DNA of 64,000 bases. Origin: Calliopum simillimum. Lineage: Eukaryota; Arthropoda; Insecta; Diptera; Lauxaniidae. How positions within the stretch are numbered: the stretch's first letter is position 1; each line of letters begins with the position of its first letter. The notes under the pieces are model-generated. The model did not search any database, had not been told where the DNA came from, and was given only the letters and a program-made list of their open reading frames with translations. This document shows, one piece after another, positions 44,618 to 56,435 of the stretch. The position numbers were made by a program, and so were the translations under genes. The stretch spans positions 16,335,329 through 16,399,328 of the forward strand of contig OX638369.1 of NCBI GenBank assembly GCA_951812925.1. The letters are read 5' to 3'.

Positions 44618-46072
44618 TCAGAAAAAGGAGAAATCTAAGTAAATATTTGAACTAATATCATTATACAATTTTAATGTTCTATAAATGGGAGCATTTGTGG
44701 CATAATTTGTGCGTACGATAACTAAGTGAAAGGAAGCATTAAACCTTAGGGCTCTAGAAGGAACATTAAAATTTATAAGAGTAAGAAGTACAGTGCAGTC
44801 AACAGCACCACTAATAATATCAAATACGAACAAAAGGGATGAAGATAGACGTAATATTTTTGTTTTAGTATAAAGTACCTTTAGGGTATATGGGTCCTTA
44901 AAAGATGAACTATTACACCTTACGAAAGCAAGCATGGAGTATGCCTTAGGAATAATATAGTCAAAATGAGCATGAAATGAGAAACCAGAATCAAATACAA
45001 CTCCTAAGTCTTTAAACTCATTCACAGGCACAAGGGGAAAATTTGAAATATGATAGGATGAAGGAATACGTGTACAACACTTAGAGAAAGACAAAAAGAC
45101 ACATTTATTGCGATTAAGGGACAAACAGTTATTATTGCACCATAGAGAGAGCTTGTCAACATCACTTTGCAAACGAGCAACATCAGATTTATTTTTAATT
45201 TTTAAAAAAAATGTAAGTTCATCAGCGTATAATAAACATTTCGAGTAGCAAAACGAAAAAGTAATATCAGTAATGAAAATAAACAATAAAGGACCCAAAA
45301 TGCTGCCTTGCGGGACACCAGATGTAGCAAAAAATTAAAGGGACTTAACATTATCAAATGACACAATACATTGACGATTTGACAGATAAGATTCTAACCA
45401 TTTTAAAAAGTTTGAATGAAAACCTAATAATCTACATTTATTTTTTATTTAAGAGAATGGGTGATTTTATCGAATGCTTTGGAAAAGCCAGTGTAAATTT
45501 CGTCTATCTGACAACCATCTTGGAATCCTGAAAGGCAATATTCAAAGAATAATGCTAAATTAGACACAGTAGAGCGCCCCGAAACAAACCCATGTTGACA
45601 AGGGGAAATTATGTTTTTAACCATAAAAAATAGTTTCTCTTTAACAATAGCCTCAAACAGTTTTCAGATTGAAATAGGTCTATAATTAGCAACATTATTT
45701 TTTGCACCAGACTTAAGCACAGGTGTGATAAAAGACGTTTTCCATGCATTAATAAAAACACCACAATGCAAAGAAGAGTTAAATATAAACATTATAGGAT
45801 ATGCTAAATAAATAGTGCAATTTTTAATGAAAAATGCAGGAAACCCATCAGTGTCAACTGAAGTCGAGTTTTTTAAATTTATTAATTCCATTTAAAACAT
45901 CCGTAACAGTTAAGGAAAGGGAACCAAAATTTAAAGGGGTGTCAGATATATCATTACAATTAAAATTATTGTTGATACGAGTATTATCCAATTCAAAATT
46001 AGACTTAAAAAAGTAAGCAAAAAGATTTTCAGTACAGATCGCCTCATCCGACAGTTGATTATTCAAAAACAT
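44618..46072 (-). pseudogene. LINE reverse transcriptase relic, Jockey-superfamily-like
   Basis: Reading from 46072 downward: a pre-RT linker (LSLTVTDVLNGINKFKK), VDTDGFPAFFIKN, LKSGAKNNVANYRPISI, then in shifted frames HGFVSGRST and GFSKAFDK, then SGVPQGSILGPLLF, LLYADELTFFL and the C-terminal VFDSGFSFHAHFDYI and FHLVIVRTNYATNAP blocks. This is a complete RT order. The active-site box reads YADE instead of YADD. There are stops and frameshifts between 45664 and 45300. Endonuclease is missing, so the copy is 5'-truncated near 46080. The clade is not certain. Confidence 0.8.
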
Positions 46073-48170
46073 AGAAACGTCGGTTCACAAAAATAATGAA
46101 AGGCACACTCTTTCAAATACCTAATACATCAGAATACAGCAACTTTTTGATCTTTCCCTTAAAACATTCGACAGATCTACTATTGCACGTTCTTGACAGA
46201 ATTCATACTCATGTATTCTCAGTATATGTGTGTCTCTCATTTTAAGACCGTTTTTCCCTTATCGCCATGACTATTTTGTTCTTACATGCCATTACCTCCG
46301 ATTACAGATCTTAGAGTGATAAGCAGCACACACAGCAGTGATCGAGAGATCGAGAAGAAGAAGAAAACCCAAAGCCCCTAATGTCACTTGGCGTTTATTT
46401 ACGAGCGCATGGCTCTTGCTTAACAAGCCCTAATTTACATTTATTAAGCTGTTACTTATACTCGTAAAGCAGATATAGCAATGAGAAACACTATCGTAAT
46501 AGGATCCTGCGCTAAAGAATAACAAGAACAAGATGACTCTGTTTCCCCCACGTTCCACGTTCCCATTCGATGAGCAGAGGTGATAAGATCTTTTCATACA
46601 ACAGCGACAACAAGAAAGGGACTTCAAACAACACACAACAAGTGAATACATTACAATGACAAAACTTTTAATGGGCTGTGGTAATAAAGTAGCCACAGTG
46701 GAGTTTATTTTGATGCAGGATCAATGCCATACATACAAACATGTATAGAAATCAGGAGCATAGTTAGCGAGTTAAGAGTGATCTCTTTGATAACATGTGA
46801 TTTAAAAAATTAAAAAAAAAAAAAACAATTGCTTTGGATCGTAGGGTAAGAGAATCCACTTGAACTCCATCTGATTACGCTTTCCAAAGTGCTATCTAGT
46901 TAGAGTTAGGCTAGCAAGATAGTCCTTATCGGAAACATACATATATACTCTTACGTACTTTTTGGCGCTAAGTACGTATCTGATGTCAGAATTGTTCATG
47001 GTACTGTAGAATTTTGAGACATGCTTGCACTAATTTGCAGAAAACGCTGTTTTCATTTTTTTTATTGGCATATTCTTCCATAGGTATCTTATCTTCCTTA
47101 CCTAAAAATTTTTCTCAACTTTCACACAAAGGACTTAGTTATATTTGTATCGGTCAACCAGAAGTCGAGCCATTAAAACGACAAGACGATAAGATTTTTT
47201 TTATAGACTTCTTCCCTTTGGCTAATTTACCCTACTAATCACGGTGCAATCCTTTAAAGGCCAATCACTTTGGATGCATAATATATCTTACTGCCTTTGC
47301 GTAAATGTTTTTTGGTGAGGTCCTGATTTTTCCCAAGGCTTAAATCACATGCTGATTTAATCAAATTTGTTGCTGCTATAATTCGTAGAAATTAACAACT
47401 ATTGTTTGCGAAATTCGCAGTATTTTGAATGAATAAAGCAAGAGAAAGGATATACGCACACATTTTCCCATTTTTTATTTTTTTACGTGAAATGACCTAA
47501 TGAAGTCATAAAAAAAGCACTCACTACTGTTGCATTTTGGATTGCTTCCATAGACGGATTTTTGTTGTTGTTCTTTAGTGATTTTCATGCCGCCTTCTAA
47601 ATCATTACAGATCAGAGACTGCTGATGGCAATACCGCCGATGGCTGCTGCTGCTGATGATCATGATGATATCTTTATACACAATGATATTTGTGTGTTGT
47701 GCCTTGTACCTTAGGGAATTGTTTGTTGTTACGCTAAAGCGATAAAATCATTTTAAAGATTTTTTAAAAAAAAATTTTTAGTATCATTATTAGGGCCACC
47801 CAAAATAACGACAGCGCAATATGTTGAATTGCTATAGTTTTATGGAACTTTTTTTTTTTGTTTTATCTTTGAAAGGAAGCTGTAAGTTTATTGTTTGATT
47901 TTCAATAGTGGGTTCAGGAAATTGTTATCATGTATATTTGAACTATTCATACTTCAAAAAAGGCTTTAGTTAGTTAGTTTAAAACTAACTTAACTCTAAC
48001 TTAACTTAGCCGGGGACTGAACTCTTTTTTTTTGTATATTTATCGTGCGCCGAAAATATTTGCTTTGGAAGGAATACCTTTTCGTAGTTTATTTGCTGTG
48101 TAAAGTTGCTGCTGCTGACGTCGACTGCAGACGGCTGCCACGTGAACTGCTGCTTTTGACAATGGTGGCT
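46073..48170. other. AT-rich non-coding sequence
   Basis: No gene recognised. TTG and GCT microsatellites occur at ~47560-47575, ~47640-47665 and ~48105-48120. Confidence 0.5.
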
Positions 48171-48479
48171 GTGATGATTAGACTGCGGATTATATGCAAA
48201 AACATATTTTTTGTTTTTCATTATTTTTTTTATGGGAGTTTTAAGGCAATACGTTTCATCAAATTTGGGATTGATTCAAGAACATTTTATTTTGCATATT
48301 TGGCATATTACATATTTTTTGCATATTCTGAATATATTCTACATATTTGCATATTCACTATAATTGACAAAGTTCTGGTTCATGAACATGTTGGAATTGT
48401 TTGAACTTTTTAAGGTTCGTTGACAAGCTTAAAGAAGGTATTAGGACGCTGATCAAGAATATATGTATATACTTTTCCA

Positions 48480-48545
48480 TAACTGACTGCGTTACAAACG
48501 AGAGAACAAAGCGAATATACCCTGGGTGTTGGATATAAAAATAGT
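48480..48545 (-). repeat. Dispersed repeat family, fragment 3
   Basis: Read on the minus strand it is CACCCAGGGTATATTCGC, then GTTTGTAACGCAGTC, the start of the family seen at 26505 and 30595. It lies inside the hAT element, so either it was inserted there or it was captured. Confidence 0.6.
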
Positions 48546-48667
48546 AAGGAGAATAAGAAAATGTGACCGTCCAGAGGATAAAATCAAATCATAAAATCAA
48601 AAACAGCTTTTTTTGCAAATCAAAAACAGGCACCTAAGATGAAAATGACCCCGAAAAAGCTTACTTG

Positions 48668-49440
48668 ATTGCAAATCAAGAAATTGAAAAAACCAACGGC
48701 AGAACAATAGCACAATTTGTCAATTCGGCTTTATTAAGATTTTGGCCTAGAGGAAATAATGAAAAAGTTCTGTTGCTTGTGACAGATGCTGCAGCCTAAA
48801 TGCTAAAAGCTGGAAACCATTTAAAATTGTTCCATGCGAACTTGATTCATTTGATCTGTGCAGCTCATGGATTACATCGATTGGCGGAAACAATACGAAA
48901 TAATTTTGAATTAGTCAAGAAATTAATATTGTCTTTAAATAAAATTTTTCGCAAGGCTCCACTTCGGATTCAATTATATCGGAAAAAGTTACCCGATGTT
49001 CCTTTGCCCCCTGAGCCAATACCTACTTGATAAGGAAATTGGCTGCAAGCGGCATTATTTTATGCAGAGCATTTAACTGAAATTGCAGATGTTATCTGGC
49101 AACTCGACTAGAACCATGCAAAGTCTATTGCAGAAGCAAGACCAGTCATCGGAAAACCTCAACTCTTTGCAGATCTCGCATACGTGAAAGCACATTTTGG
49201 ATTTTTGCCGGAAATTATTAAAAAAATGGAGACAAGAGGAGTTATGCTTTCTTATTCATTGGCATTGATGAATGAAGTTAAAAAAGCTGTGGAAAAAATC
49301 AAAGGAAAAGACGGTAAAATATATCAAGACAATTAGATAACGTTTTGGAGAGAAATCCTGGATATAATTTCGTAACAAAAATTAATGACATATTGAATGG
49401 TGTGACAACAACTGAAATTTCTGCTGTCAATCCAGATGTA
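48668..49440 (+). pseudogene. hAT transposase fragment (catalytic region), decayed
   Basis: Readable blocks in order: GRTIAQFVNSALLRFWP, VLLLVTDAAA (the Asp of the second catalytic position in hAT enzymes), [19 protein letters not shown] (the CxxH motif), [18 protein letters not shown], then YAEHLTEIADVIWQLD and LAYVKAHFGFLPEIIKKMET. This matches the middle of hAT-family transposases. Stops: TAA at ~48797, TGA (in place of Trp) at ~49029, TAG at ~49110, and an indel near 49320. N-terminal BED zinc finger and C-terminal dimerisation domain are not visible. Its location between hAT ends with an 8-bp duplication supports the call. Confidence 0.88.
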
Positions 49441-49647
49441 GTGTCTTAATACAAGTATGCCCCTGGATGTACTTAGAAAATCATTTTCTGCTTACAAAAT
49501 AATTCTTACGGCAAAATTTAACTTCAGAAAAAATACTTATTATTTACTGTCAACTTAATTACAATCAATAAGTTTTACTGCATGAAATGCACAGAAATAG
49601 TTTAATTTGTGGTTTTTTTAAACTTTATTACTAAAAAACCGAAACGA

Positions 49648-50230
49648 TAACACAGGCCCATCAAAAAAAAGTACTTTGCGCGAAAGATAAGACCACCTGA
49701 ACTTTATGTTTTCGGGGTCGCTGAATCCGAATATGGTGCCAGAATAGCAAAGTTGGTTCACAATTTTTCAGAAATCAACAATGATGCTGAGAAATTTGAG
49801 ATTTTTTCAGCATTATTTCTGATTTGTGAAAAAACTCGAACCAACTCCGCTATTCTGACACCAAATTCGGACTCACCGACCCCGAAAACATAAAGTTCAG
49901 GTGGTCTGATCGTTCGCGCAAGGAATTTTTTTTTGCAGTCCTATGCACAGTCCAAAAAAAAAAAAGTACCTTGCGCGAAAGATCAGACCGGAACTTTATG
50001 TTTTCGGGGTCGCTAAACCCGAATATAGTGTCAGATTAGCGAAGTTGGTTCGCGTTTTTTCAGAAACCAGGAAAAATCTCTAATTTTCAGCATTATTCTT
50101 GTTTTCTGAAAAAACGCGAACCAACTTTGCTATTCTGGCACCATATTCGGATTCAGCGACCCCGAAAACATAAAGTTCAGATGGTCTGATCTTTCGCGCA
50201 TGGTACTTTTTTTTTTGTGGGCCTGTGTAA
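49648..50230. mobile_element. Dimeric fold-back Harbinger-like element nested in hAT
   Basis: The element (49651-50227) has ends CACAGGCCCATC... and ...GTGGGCCTGTG, and exact TAA duplications at 49648-49650 and 50228-50230. Inside, one palindromic unit (arms AAAAAAAGTACTTTGCGCGAAAG, roughly 49660-49935) is followed by a second (roughly 49955-50215). They are joined by a short CAGTCCTATGCACAGTCC linker. All four arms share AACTTTATGTTTTCGGGGTC and GAAAAAACGCGAACCAACTT-like blocks. Non-coding. Its termini and TAA target resemble the MITE at 10325-11033. Confidence 0.8.
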
Positions 50231-50467
50231 TCTTTTAATCAAATTTAAATAAATAAAATTAAATAAAATAAATTTTTTTTCTACAATAATTCCTCAAAAC
50301 GTATAAAAATGTGGCATATTTTCAGAATATTTTTGCATATTTTTGGCATATTCTGATATGCCGCTATAAATCAATTCTAGAATACAGAAAACATATTTTA
50401 CAAACAATTTAAAATTTTTTTGATGATTACCAAAAAAGTGGAATATAATCCGCAGTCTAGTGATGAT

Positions 50468-50984
50468 AGACGACCGCTGGAGCGATGCTGATGACCAAAA
50501 GGATGATGCTGCTGTCTTTGATGATCAAAAATACTCTTGGACTATGATGTTCCCAAGTAAATTGCAGTAAAAAAAATGTCACACTAGGTGTCCAAAGAGA
50601 AAAACTAACTTTTGAGTTTACTTTTACGTTATAATTTTTGTAAACGACTTCAATTTAGTTTTAAGTAAGTTATTTTAAGTTTTAAACAAATTAAATATTA
50701 AAAAGAATTATAAAATAAATTTTCGGCGGCCGCTGCTAAGCACGATGGAAAAACGATTGACAAAAGCCTATGAGTTTGACGTATTCAACGCATACGCATG
50801 AGAGTGAGAGAGTAGGCGGTATAAATTGAAGAATTTTCAATGGGTGCAATTCGCGTTGCCAATTGCGGGAAATTAAATCCGGTTTTTGGGAGTTTATGCG
50901 TATTTCTGCGTAAGCAAAAAGGTTGTTAAAACTTTTAGCCGTTTTTTAAGAGCGTGAAGTCACAGTCTTCATCGTCAGTTAAAA
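50468..50984. other. AT-rich non-coding sequence
   Basis: No gene recognised. Confidence 0.5.
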
Positions 50985-51590
50985 CTTTCTTAATGAACGA
51001 CCAAATCTTCACTAATCCCGTTGAAAAAGCTAATCTTTTGGCAAGCATCGAATTCAATGCTGTCTATTGTCTCACAGATGAGTGGATTGGCCCCCTCCAC
51101 CGCTCAATATAGCCGGCGTAGACATTATGAGATCAGAAACTCTTCAATTTTTGGGCATATCGATTCAAGCTGATCTGAGGTGGACAGATCATGTATTTGA
51201 TGTGTTGAAAGTAGCGGCTTAGGTTTTCTAAAACGGTGTAAGAAACACTCCAGTTGATCTTCGGACTGTCTATTTCGCCTATATTAGACCTTAGCTAGAG
51301 TACAATTCGCACATCTGGGTTGGGTCTCCAAAAACTACTTACAAACTGATAGACAGAGTTCAAGGTCGTGCAATAAAGTTGATTGGGGATGCGTTGCAAC
51401 GTTTTTTAGTAGAACATCACACTATCGGTATATTTCGTTCTTTGGTCGACGACTAAGTTGTGGAACTGTCTCCCTGCGAGCGTTTTTCCCGGCAGTTGTG
51501 ACATCGGTAGGTTCAAGAAAAATAATCATCGACACTCTTTTAGCCCATACCGTTGTCCTCTGAGCGTTGGTTTGAAAAAAAAAAAAAAAA
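50985..51590 (+). pseudogene. Heavily deleted LINE, post-RT C-terminal fragment
   Basis: Broken frames give LQFLGISIQADLRWTDHVFD, VDLRTVYFAYIRP, LEYNSHIWVGSPKT, LIDRVQGRAIKLIGD and LWNCLPASVFPGSCDIGRF. This is the region after the reverse transcriptase in many insect LINEs, ending with a poly-A run at ~51573-51590. A pre-RT-like piece (FTNPVEKANLLA) lies at ~51010, so the RT itself is deleted. Several stops and frame changes are present. Confidence 0.75.
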
Positions 51591-53798
51591 ATACTGGATG
51601 CCTTCTGGGATACATCATGTCTTTCTATCTCCGATAAGATTAGTAAAAAGTTTGTTTGCTACAGAAGAATCAAAGTGGTCATTAATGACCGCAACGATTG
51701 GAGGAGGAATCATACAAAGAAAAAAACAGAGATTACAGCTATCGTCCACTGAATGATGGGTCCAAAATGGAAGATGGCATCGCAGGAGTTGGAGTCAATG
51801 GACTAAGATTCCAAAAAGCAGTTGCACTGCGAAAAACAGCTTTAATTTTTTAGGTGGAGGTCCACGCTTTAAAATTGTGCGCCAGTGAATATACGTAGGG
51901 GCACTTCCTACTCTTTAATCTCTTATCCAAAGATCTAGTTACTAAGTATAAGCATAGTTTTACTTAAGTGAATTATTTTTTTTTTTATTGTTTTTTCTCA
52001 GGCGCAAAAAAAACAATGCATTTGCAAATTTCAAACGAGCCGTATATAATTTTTCACTTAACCGATTGATCGTTCCGCCAACAGTAACAACAACAACACA
52101 GCACTTAAATTTTAACTTAAAACAAAAGATCACTCCAGATCATCAACTGCAAAATAAGAGAAAAAAAAAACAAAATAAAATTTCTACACAATTCGGCGTA
52201 TCGACTTCAGCTTTGACAAGGTCTGGTCTTACATTACCTTATTTGCTGTTTTGCCTGTTGTCCAGTTCCGTTCCATCCTGTCCTGCACTGATGATGACTG
52301 CCACAGCGACATAATGTCTACTTGATGGAGCTAATCTTCACTTCTGCTGAAGTGGCCCCAACGACGATGACAACGATTGAATGAACACGTTGATTGAGCA
52401 CACGGCTCTTCTTTGTTTTAAAGAGAGAAAAAAAGTCAGTGCACAAGAATTTGCCAGACAATTAGAGTTTCGTTCCATAAAAGGGCAACTTCAAAAACGT
52501 CTTTTGTTTTTCGTCGCCGTCTCTTTGCGGCTGACATGTAAAGTAATTTGAATAAAGCGACGCTTATTAGACAGATCATCAACATTTCGAAGGTTTTTTT
52601 TCTTCCTCTTTTCATTGAGTCCGATTTCATATGTGAAACTGTCAGTATCACTTGATGTTTGCTACGAAAGCAATCATGTGAGAAAATACATTTTTTATAT
52701 TCATAATATAATTTAACCGGAATTGTACTGTCTGAGAAATGTCACTTTCATGCATTTGAAGTTGTAGATGCCGAGCAGCAACTTTGCTAAAGCATTGCTT
52801 TCACTAAATGTTTCTAAGCAAGTTTGTTTAAGGTTGTCAAGATCCTCAGCATACCAACCTATCAGCTTACCAATTTCTGGTATGCGCTAAAAATTAGGTA
52901 TGGGTGGTTCACAAAAAAATGTACCATGTTTAAATTTAAAATTTGATTTTTTAACTATTTAATACAGATACTTAACAAGTTCTTCTACAAGAAGAGCTCA
53001 AAGAAAAAAAAAAAAAAAAAATAATTCTCAAAATTTTACTATTAAGTTATAACATAAAGTGTTAAAAAGTCATTCTCCCTGTTGTCGCTAACTGCTTTTT
53101 AGTGTACTTAATTTGCCCGTTTCGCATAATGCTTACGTCATTTTCTGTTTTTCTGTGTTAACTCTTCGAAAAAATTTTTTTTATATTGAATCGACATATT
53201 TGGTACCTCATTTTCGGATATCTGCCCTCAGTATGTCTTGTTCTAAATGTAAGCTTTTTAACATTGAGCAAAAATAAAACTTAAAGTGAAGAGAAAGAGG
53301 AGACTTAGTTCTTTTTCAGCTCATTCAATTTTGGTTTTACGATAGTGAGTGCTAGTGCATTTTTTTGAAAAAGTTTAAAAATTTTGTAAGGAACGCAAGT
53401 GTATGTCATTCTCCCTGCAAGTTTTTTTTTTATATTAATATACTATGTACATCTTCTTTTATCTTTCTTTTATCAATAAACTATTAGAGTGGCTATCCAC
53501 AAGTTTCAACTTTTTTAAAAATAATTTTTATTTTCATTATGATACTACTGTTCTTGCAACATTTTGTCATTCTCCCGCATAGCAACTCTACTTTAACTCT
53601 ATATTTACTCCGGGATAATGGTTCTCTTACAAGGTATTGTTGCTTATTGGTTAATTCATTAGACTTGTTCAACTAATTTTCGTTCTTATGACTAGGTACC
53701 GTCTATTAACCTCTAGACCCTCCAACATTGGGGGTTTTCTATTGCAAACTTGAAAAATTCCCCGGGAATGTTTATTCACGATAACCCCCAATGTCTTA
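51591..53798. other. AT-rich non-coding sequence
   Basis: No gene recognised. The phrase GTCATTCTCCCTG-like recurs at ~53070, ~53405 and ~53565. Confidence 0.45.
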
Positions 53799-54089
53799 GG
53801 GTTGACACCTGGTTGTATTCGAAAATCTTATTTAATGTTTGGTTTTAGAAACGCTTGGATAAACTTTTTTAAAATTGTAGAAAACTTTTGGTGTTGCCAC
53901 CCGGTTTTGTTTTTAAGTTTGCTTAAGCCATTTATTTAAAAAATGGTTTTAAGGGTTGCCAACTGGTTATTTTCGAAAATCTTATTTAATTCTTACGAAT
54001 TTTGACTAAATTATGATTTTCGATTTCAAAAACGCTCAGATAAACTTTTCTTATATAGTAAAAAAATTTTGGTGTTGCCACCCGATTTT
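53799..54089 (+). repeat. ~153-bp tandem duplication (GTTGCCACCCG)
   Basis: Two adjacent diverged copies share the order GGTTGNCANCTGGTT, TTCGAAAATCTTATTTAAT, AACGCTNNGATAAACTTTT and TTTTGGTGTTGCCACCCG. A third, weaker relative follows to ~54310 (GGCAACCCT words, inverted sense). Confidence 0.75.
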
Positions 54090-54337
54090 TTTTTTGTTTG
54101 TTGCCATCAAACATCTAAATTTGGTAAAAAAAAAGATTTAAGCAAAATTTTCAAAAACAAACTTATGGCAACCCTTAAAATTTATGTTGGTTTTTTGAAA
54201 AGTTTAAGTTATTGGACTAAAATTTTATTTTTCTAAATATATTGTTTAGAGAAACTTTTTTTTTTTAAAAAAAAAAAAGTATTGGCAACCCTGAAAGCTT
54301 ATGTTTATTTTTTAAAAAGGTTCCAGAAATTAAGATC

Positions 54338-54850
54338 AAAAGGGTGTTCCATTAAGACGTGTGGTACTTTGATTTTGAATAAAACGCAAACCGTTTGGAA
54401 TTTTTCCAATTATTTCATTACGTTAGAAAGGTCACATACCTAATAGGATTATGTGTGGAAAATTATTTCGCGGATATGTTCACCGCAACTTTTCCATAGA
54501 TGTCTCACTCTTTCGGACATATTTTCAATGACATTTTGCAGTATGGCTTCCGGAATGGCCCGAATCACCGATGTAATATTGCTTTTTAAGTCTGGAAATG
54601 TCTTCGGATCATTCGCATAGACTTTATCCTTCGTGTAACCTCACAGAAAAAAGTCTAGCAGCGTCAAATCGCATGATCGCGGCGGCCAATTCACATCACC
54701 GCGACGAGAAATTACACGGTTCGGGAAGTCAAAAAGTCCAAATTGAGGCAAGTTGTGTGTAGTGTAGCTCCGTCCTGTTGAAAACACATATCGTCCAGAT
54801 CGTGAGCTCCAACCTCTGGCACAAAATAGTGTTCCTACATAGGACACGGT
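54338..54850 (-). pseudogene. Mariner-like transposase, copy B, C-terminal part
   Basis: Minus-strand frame with FPNRVISRRGDVNWPPRSCD then LTLLDFFL (third catalytic Asp), a TGA in place of Trp at ~54640, GYTKDKVYANDPKTFPDLKS, and a C-terminus IREIIFHT. A terminal-repeat-like AGGGTGTTCCATTAAGACG is at ~54341. The N-terminal half is absent; a frame change affects the second-Asp block (CAACAGGACGGAGCT-type codons near 54770). Same family as copies A and C. Confidence 0.75.
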
Positions 54851-55375
54851 GGAAATGAACCTCGTTCGTAAAGATGATTATTTAGAATTTTGGATTTTGA
54901 ATTTTTTTCGAATTGACTTGGAATTTAAGATCCTAAATTCGACGATTTCAATGCGTTGTTCTTTCGTGTAGAGATCCATAACTAAAATCCTATGCTGTCA
55001 AGATGAAAATGACAGAAGTATTTATGGCGGACAAGGGTCGATAATGCAGATTTTAATCGATAACAAATTAGGCATATTTTTGTACATTTTTCGGAGATTC
55101 ACCTTTATGTACTTATTTTATCGATCAACACTAAGTCATGCTTTCAGGCATGCTGAGGGTAAAAATCAGGGTAATTCCTCGACGAAGTCTTCGTAACTGA
55201 TCGAACACAACTACAAAATTTGAAAATAAATACTGATTGAGTTACTTATTCGGATTTAAAGACTGCAGAAGATGTGATTGGCTTGGCTCCTTATATGTAG
55301 AAGTATAGTTGTGGCTGTTGTTCGTACAGAAATTGCCAGAAGAGCATTTGCTCGATTTGGACCACTTGCTTAATA
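54851..55375. other. AT-rich non-coding sequence
   Basis: No gene recognised. Confidence 0.5.
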
Positions 55376-56435
55376 AAGGGTTTTTCAATAAGAGCGCTAC
55401 AAAAGTTTTTCTAAATAAAACAAAAACGGTTTCGGATATCAATGAAACTATTTATTTCTGTGAAAGTACATTTGATGCCATTATGTACTGAATTTGATTT
55501 TTTTTTGCATGGCCACAACGGGCACGCTTGCAGAAGTCTAGACGCTGAACCCAATTTTCGAAAGTTTTCAAGCATAAATCGGCCGATACTGCTGCAATTT
55601 CAAGATCGGTATTCGTACGAAGTTCATCAATAGTAGCTGGCTTGTTGGCATAGACCATAGACTTGACGTAGCCCCATAGGAAATAGTCTAACGGAGTCAA
55701 ATCGCACAACCGAGGCGGCCAATCGACTTGGCCATTTTGTGAGATAACACGTTCACCAAGCTTGGTTTTCAATAAATTGATTGTGACATTCGCTGTGTGG
55801 CTAATGGCGCCGTCCAGTTCAAACAACATGTTGTCCAAGTCCATATCATCCAATTTGGGCCAAAAATATTCGGTTATCATTGAACGGTAGCGATTCCCAT
55901 TCACAGTAACGTGCCGGTCTTGATCATAACGGAAGAAGTATGGCCCAATGACGCCGCCGGCCCATAAACCGCACCAAACCGTAATTTTTTCGGGATGCAA
56001 TGGTGACTCATGGAGTACGTGTAAACTGCTGCCATTCAGCCAGAAATGAGCCTCATCACTGAAGATGATTTTTTGATGAAAGTCCGAATCATTTTCAAGT
56101 TGTTGCTCAGCCCAATTCACGAACATACGACGCTTCTGGTGGACAAGCGGCTTCAGTTCTTGCGTTAATTTGATCTTGTAAGGATGTAGGCCAAGATCTT
56201 TTCGCAAAATTCGCCACAACGACGTCACAGAGATGCCCAATGCTTGAGAACGACGTGTGAGAGACACATTTGGGCTTTCTTGAACTAAAGCCTCAGCGGC
56301 AGCAATATTCTCGACACTACGGGCATTTCTTTGTCTCCACTGTTCCTGTGGACTCAAATTTTTTCACTAGACGCTGAATTGTTGATCTGGTAGGACGATT
56401 ATGACGCCTGTCATCATACTTGTTATTTTATACAA
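55376..56435 (-). pseudogene. Mariner-like transposase, copy C, best preserved
   Basis: A 301-codon open frame (56357-55452) holds RSQALGISVTSLWRILRKDL, IIFSDEAHFWLNG (first Asp), ITVWCGLWAGGVIGPYFF, FELDGAISHTA (second Asp) and LCDLTPLDYFLWGYVKSMVY (third Asp), the same catalytic order as copy A. From the second Asp to the Asp of PLD there are 41 intervening residues, against 34 in classical mariners. The N-terminal helix-turn-helix continues in another frame to ~56430 (HNRPTRSTIQRLVKKFES), separated by a frameshift near 56355; further upstream it is lost. The terminal-repeat-like AGGGTTTTTCAATAAGAGCG begins at ~55377. Almost intact catalytic domain, but frameshifted and lacking a full N-terminus. 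Confidence 0.85.

Larger units (their letters stand above)
48171..50467 (+). mobile_element. hAT transposon with transposase relic
   Basis: The element (48179-50459) has ends TAGACTGCGGATTATAT and the mirror ATATAATCCGCAGTCTA. Exact 8-bp duplications GTGATGAT lie at 48171-48178 and 50460-50467. It carries a plus-strand hAT-type transposase relic. A Harbinger-like element is inserted at 49651-50227, so the hAT itself is about 1.7 kb. Subterminal TTGCATATTTTTGGCATATT-like repeats occur near both ends (~48290-48350 and ~50310-50360). Confidence 0.95.
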
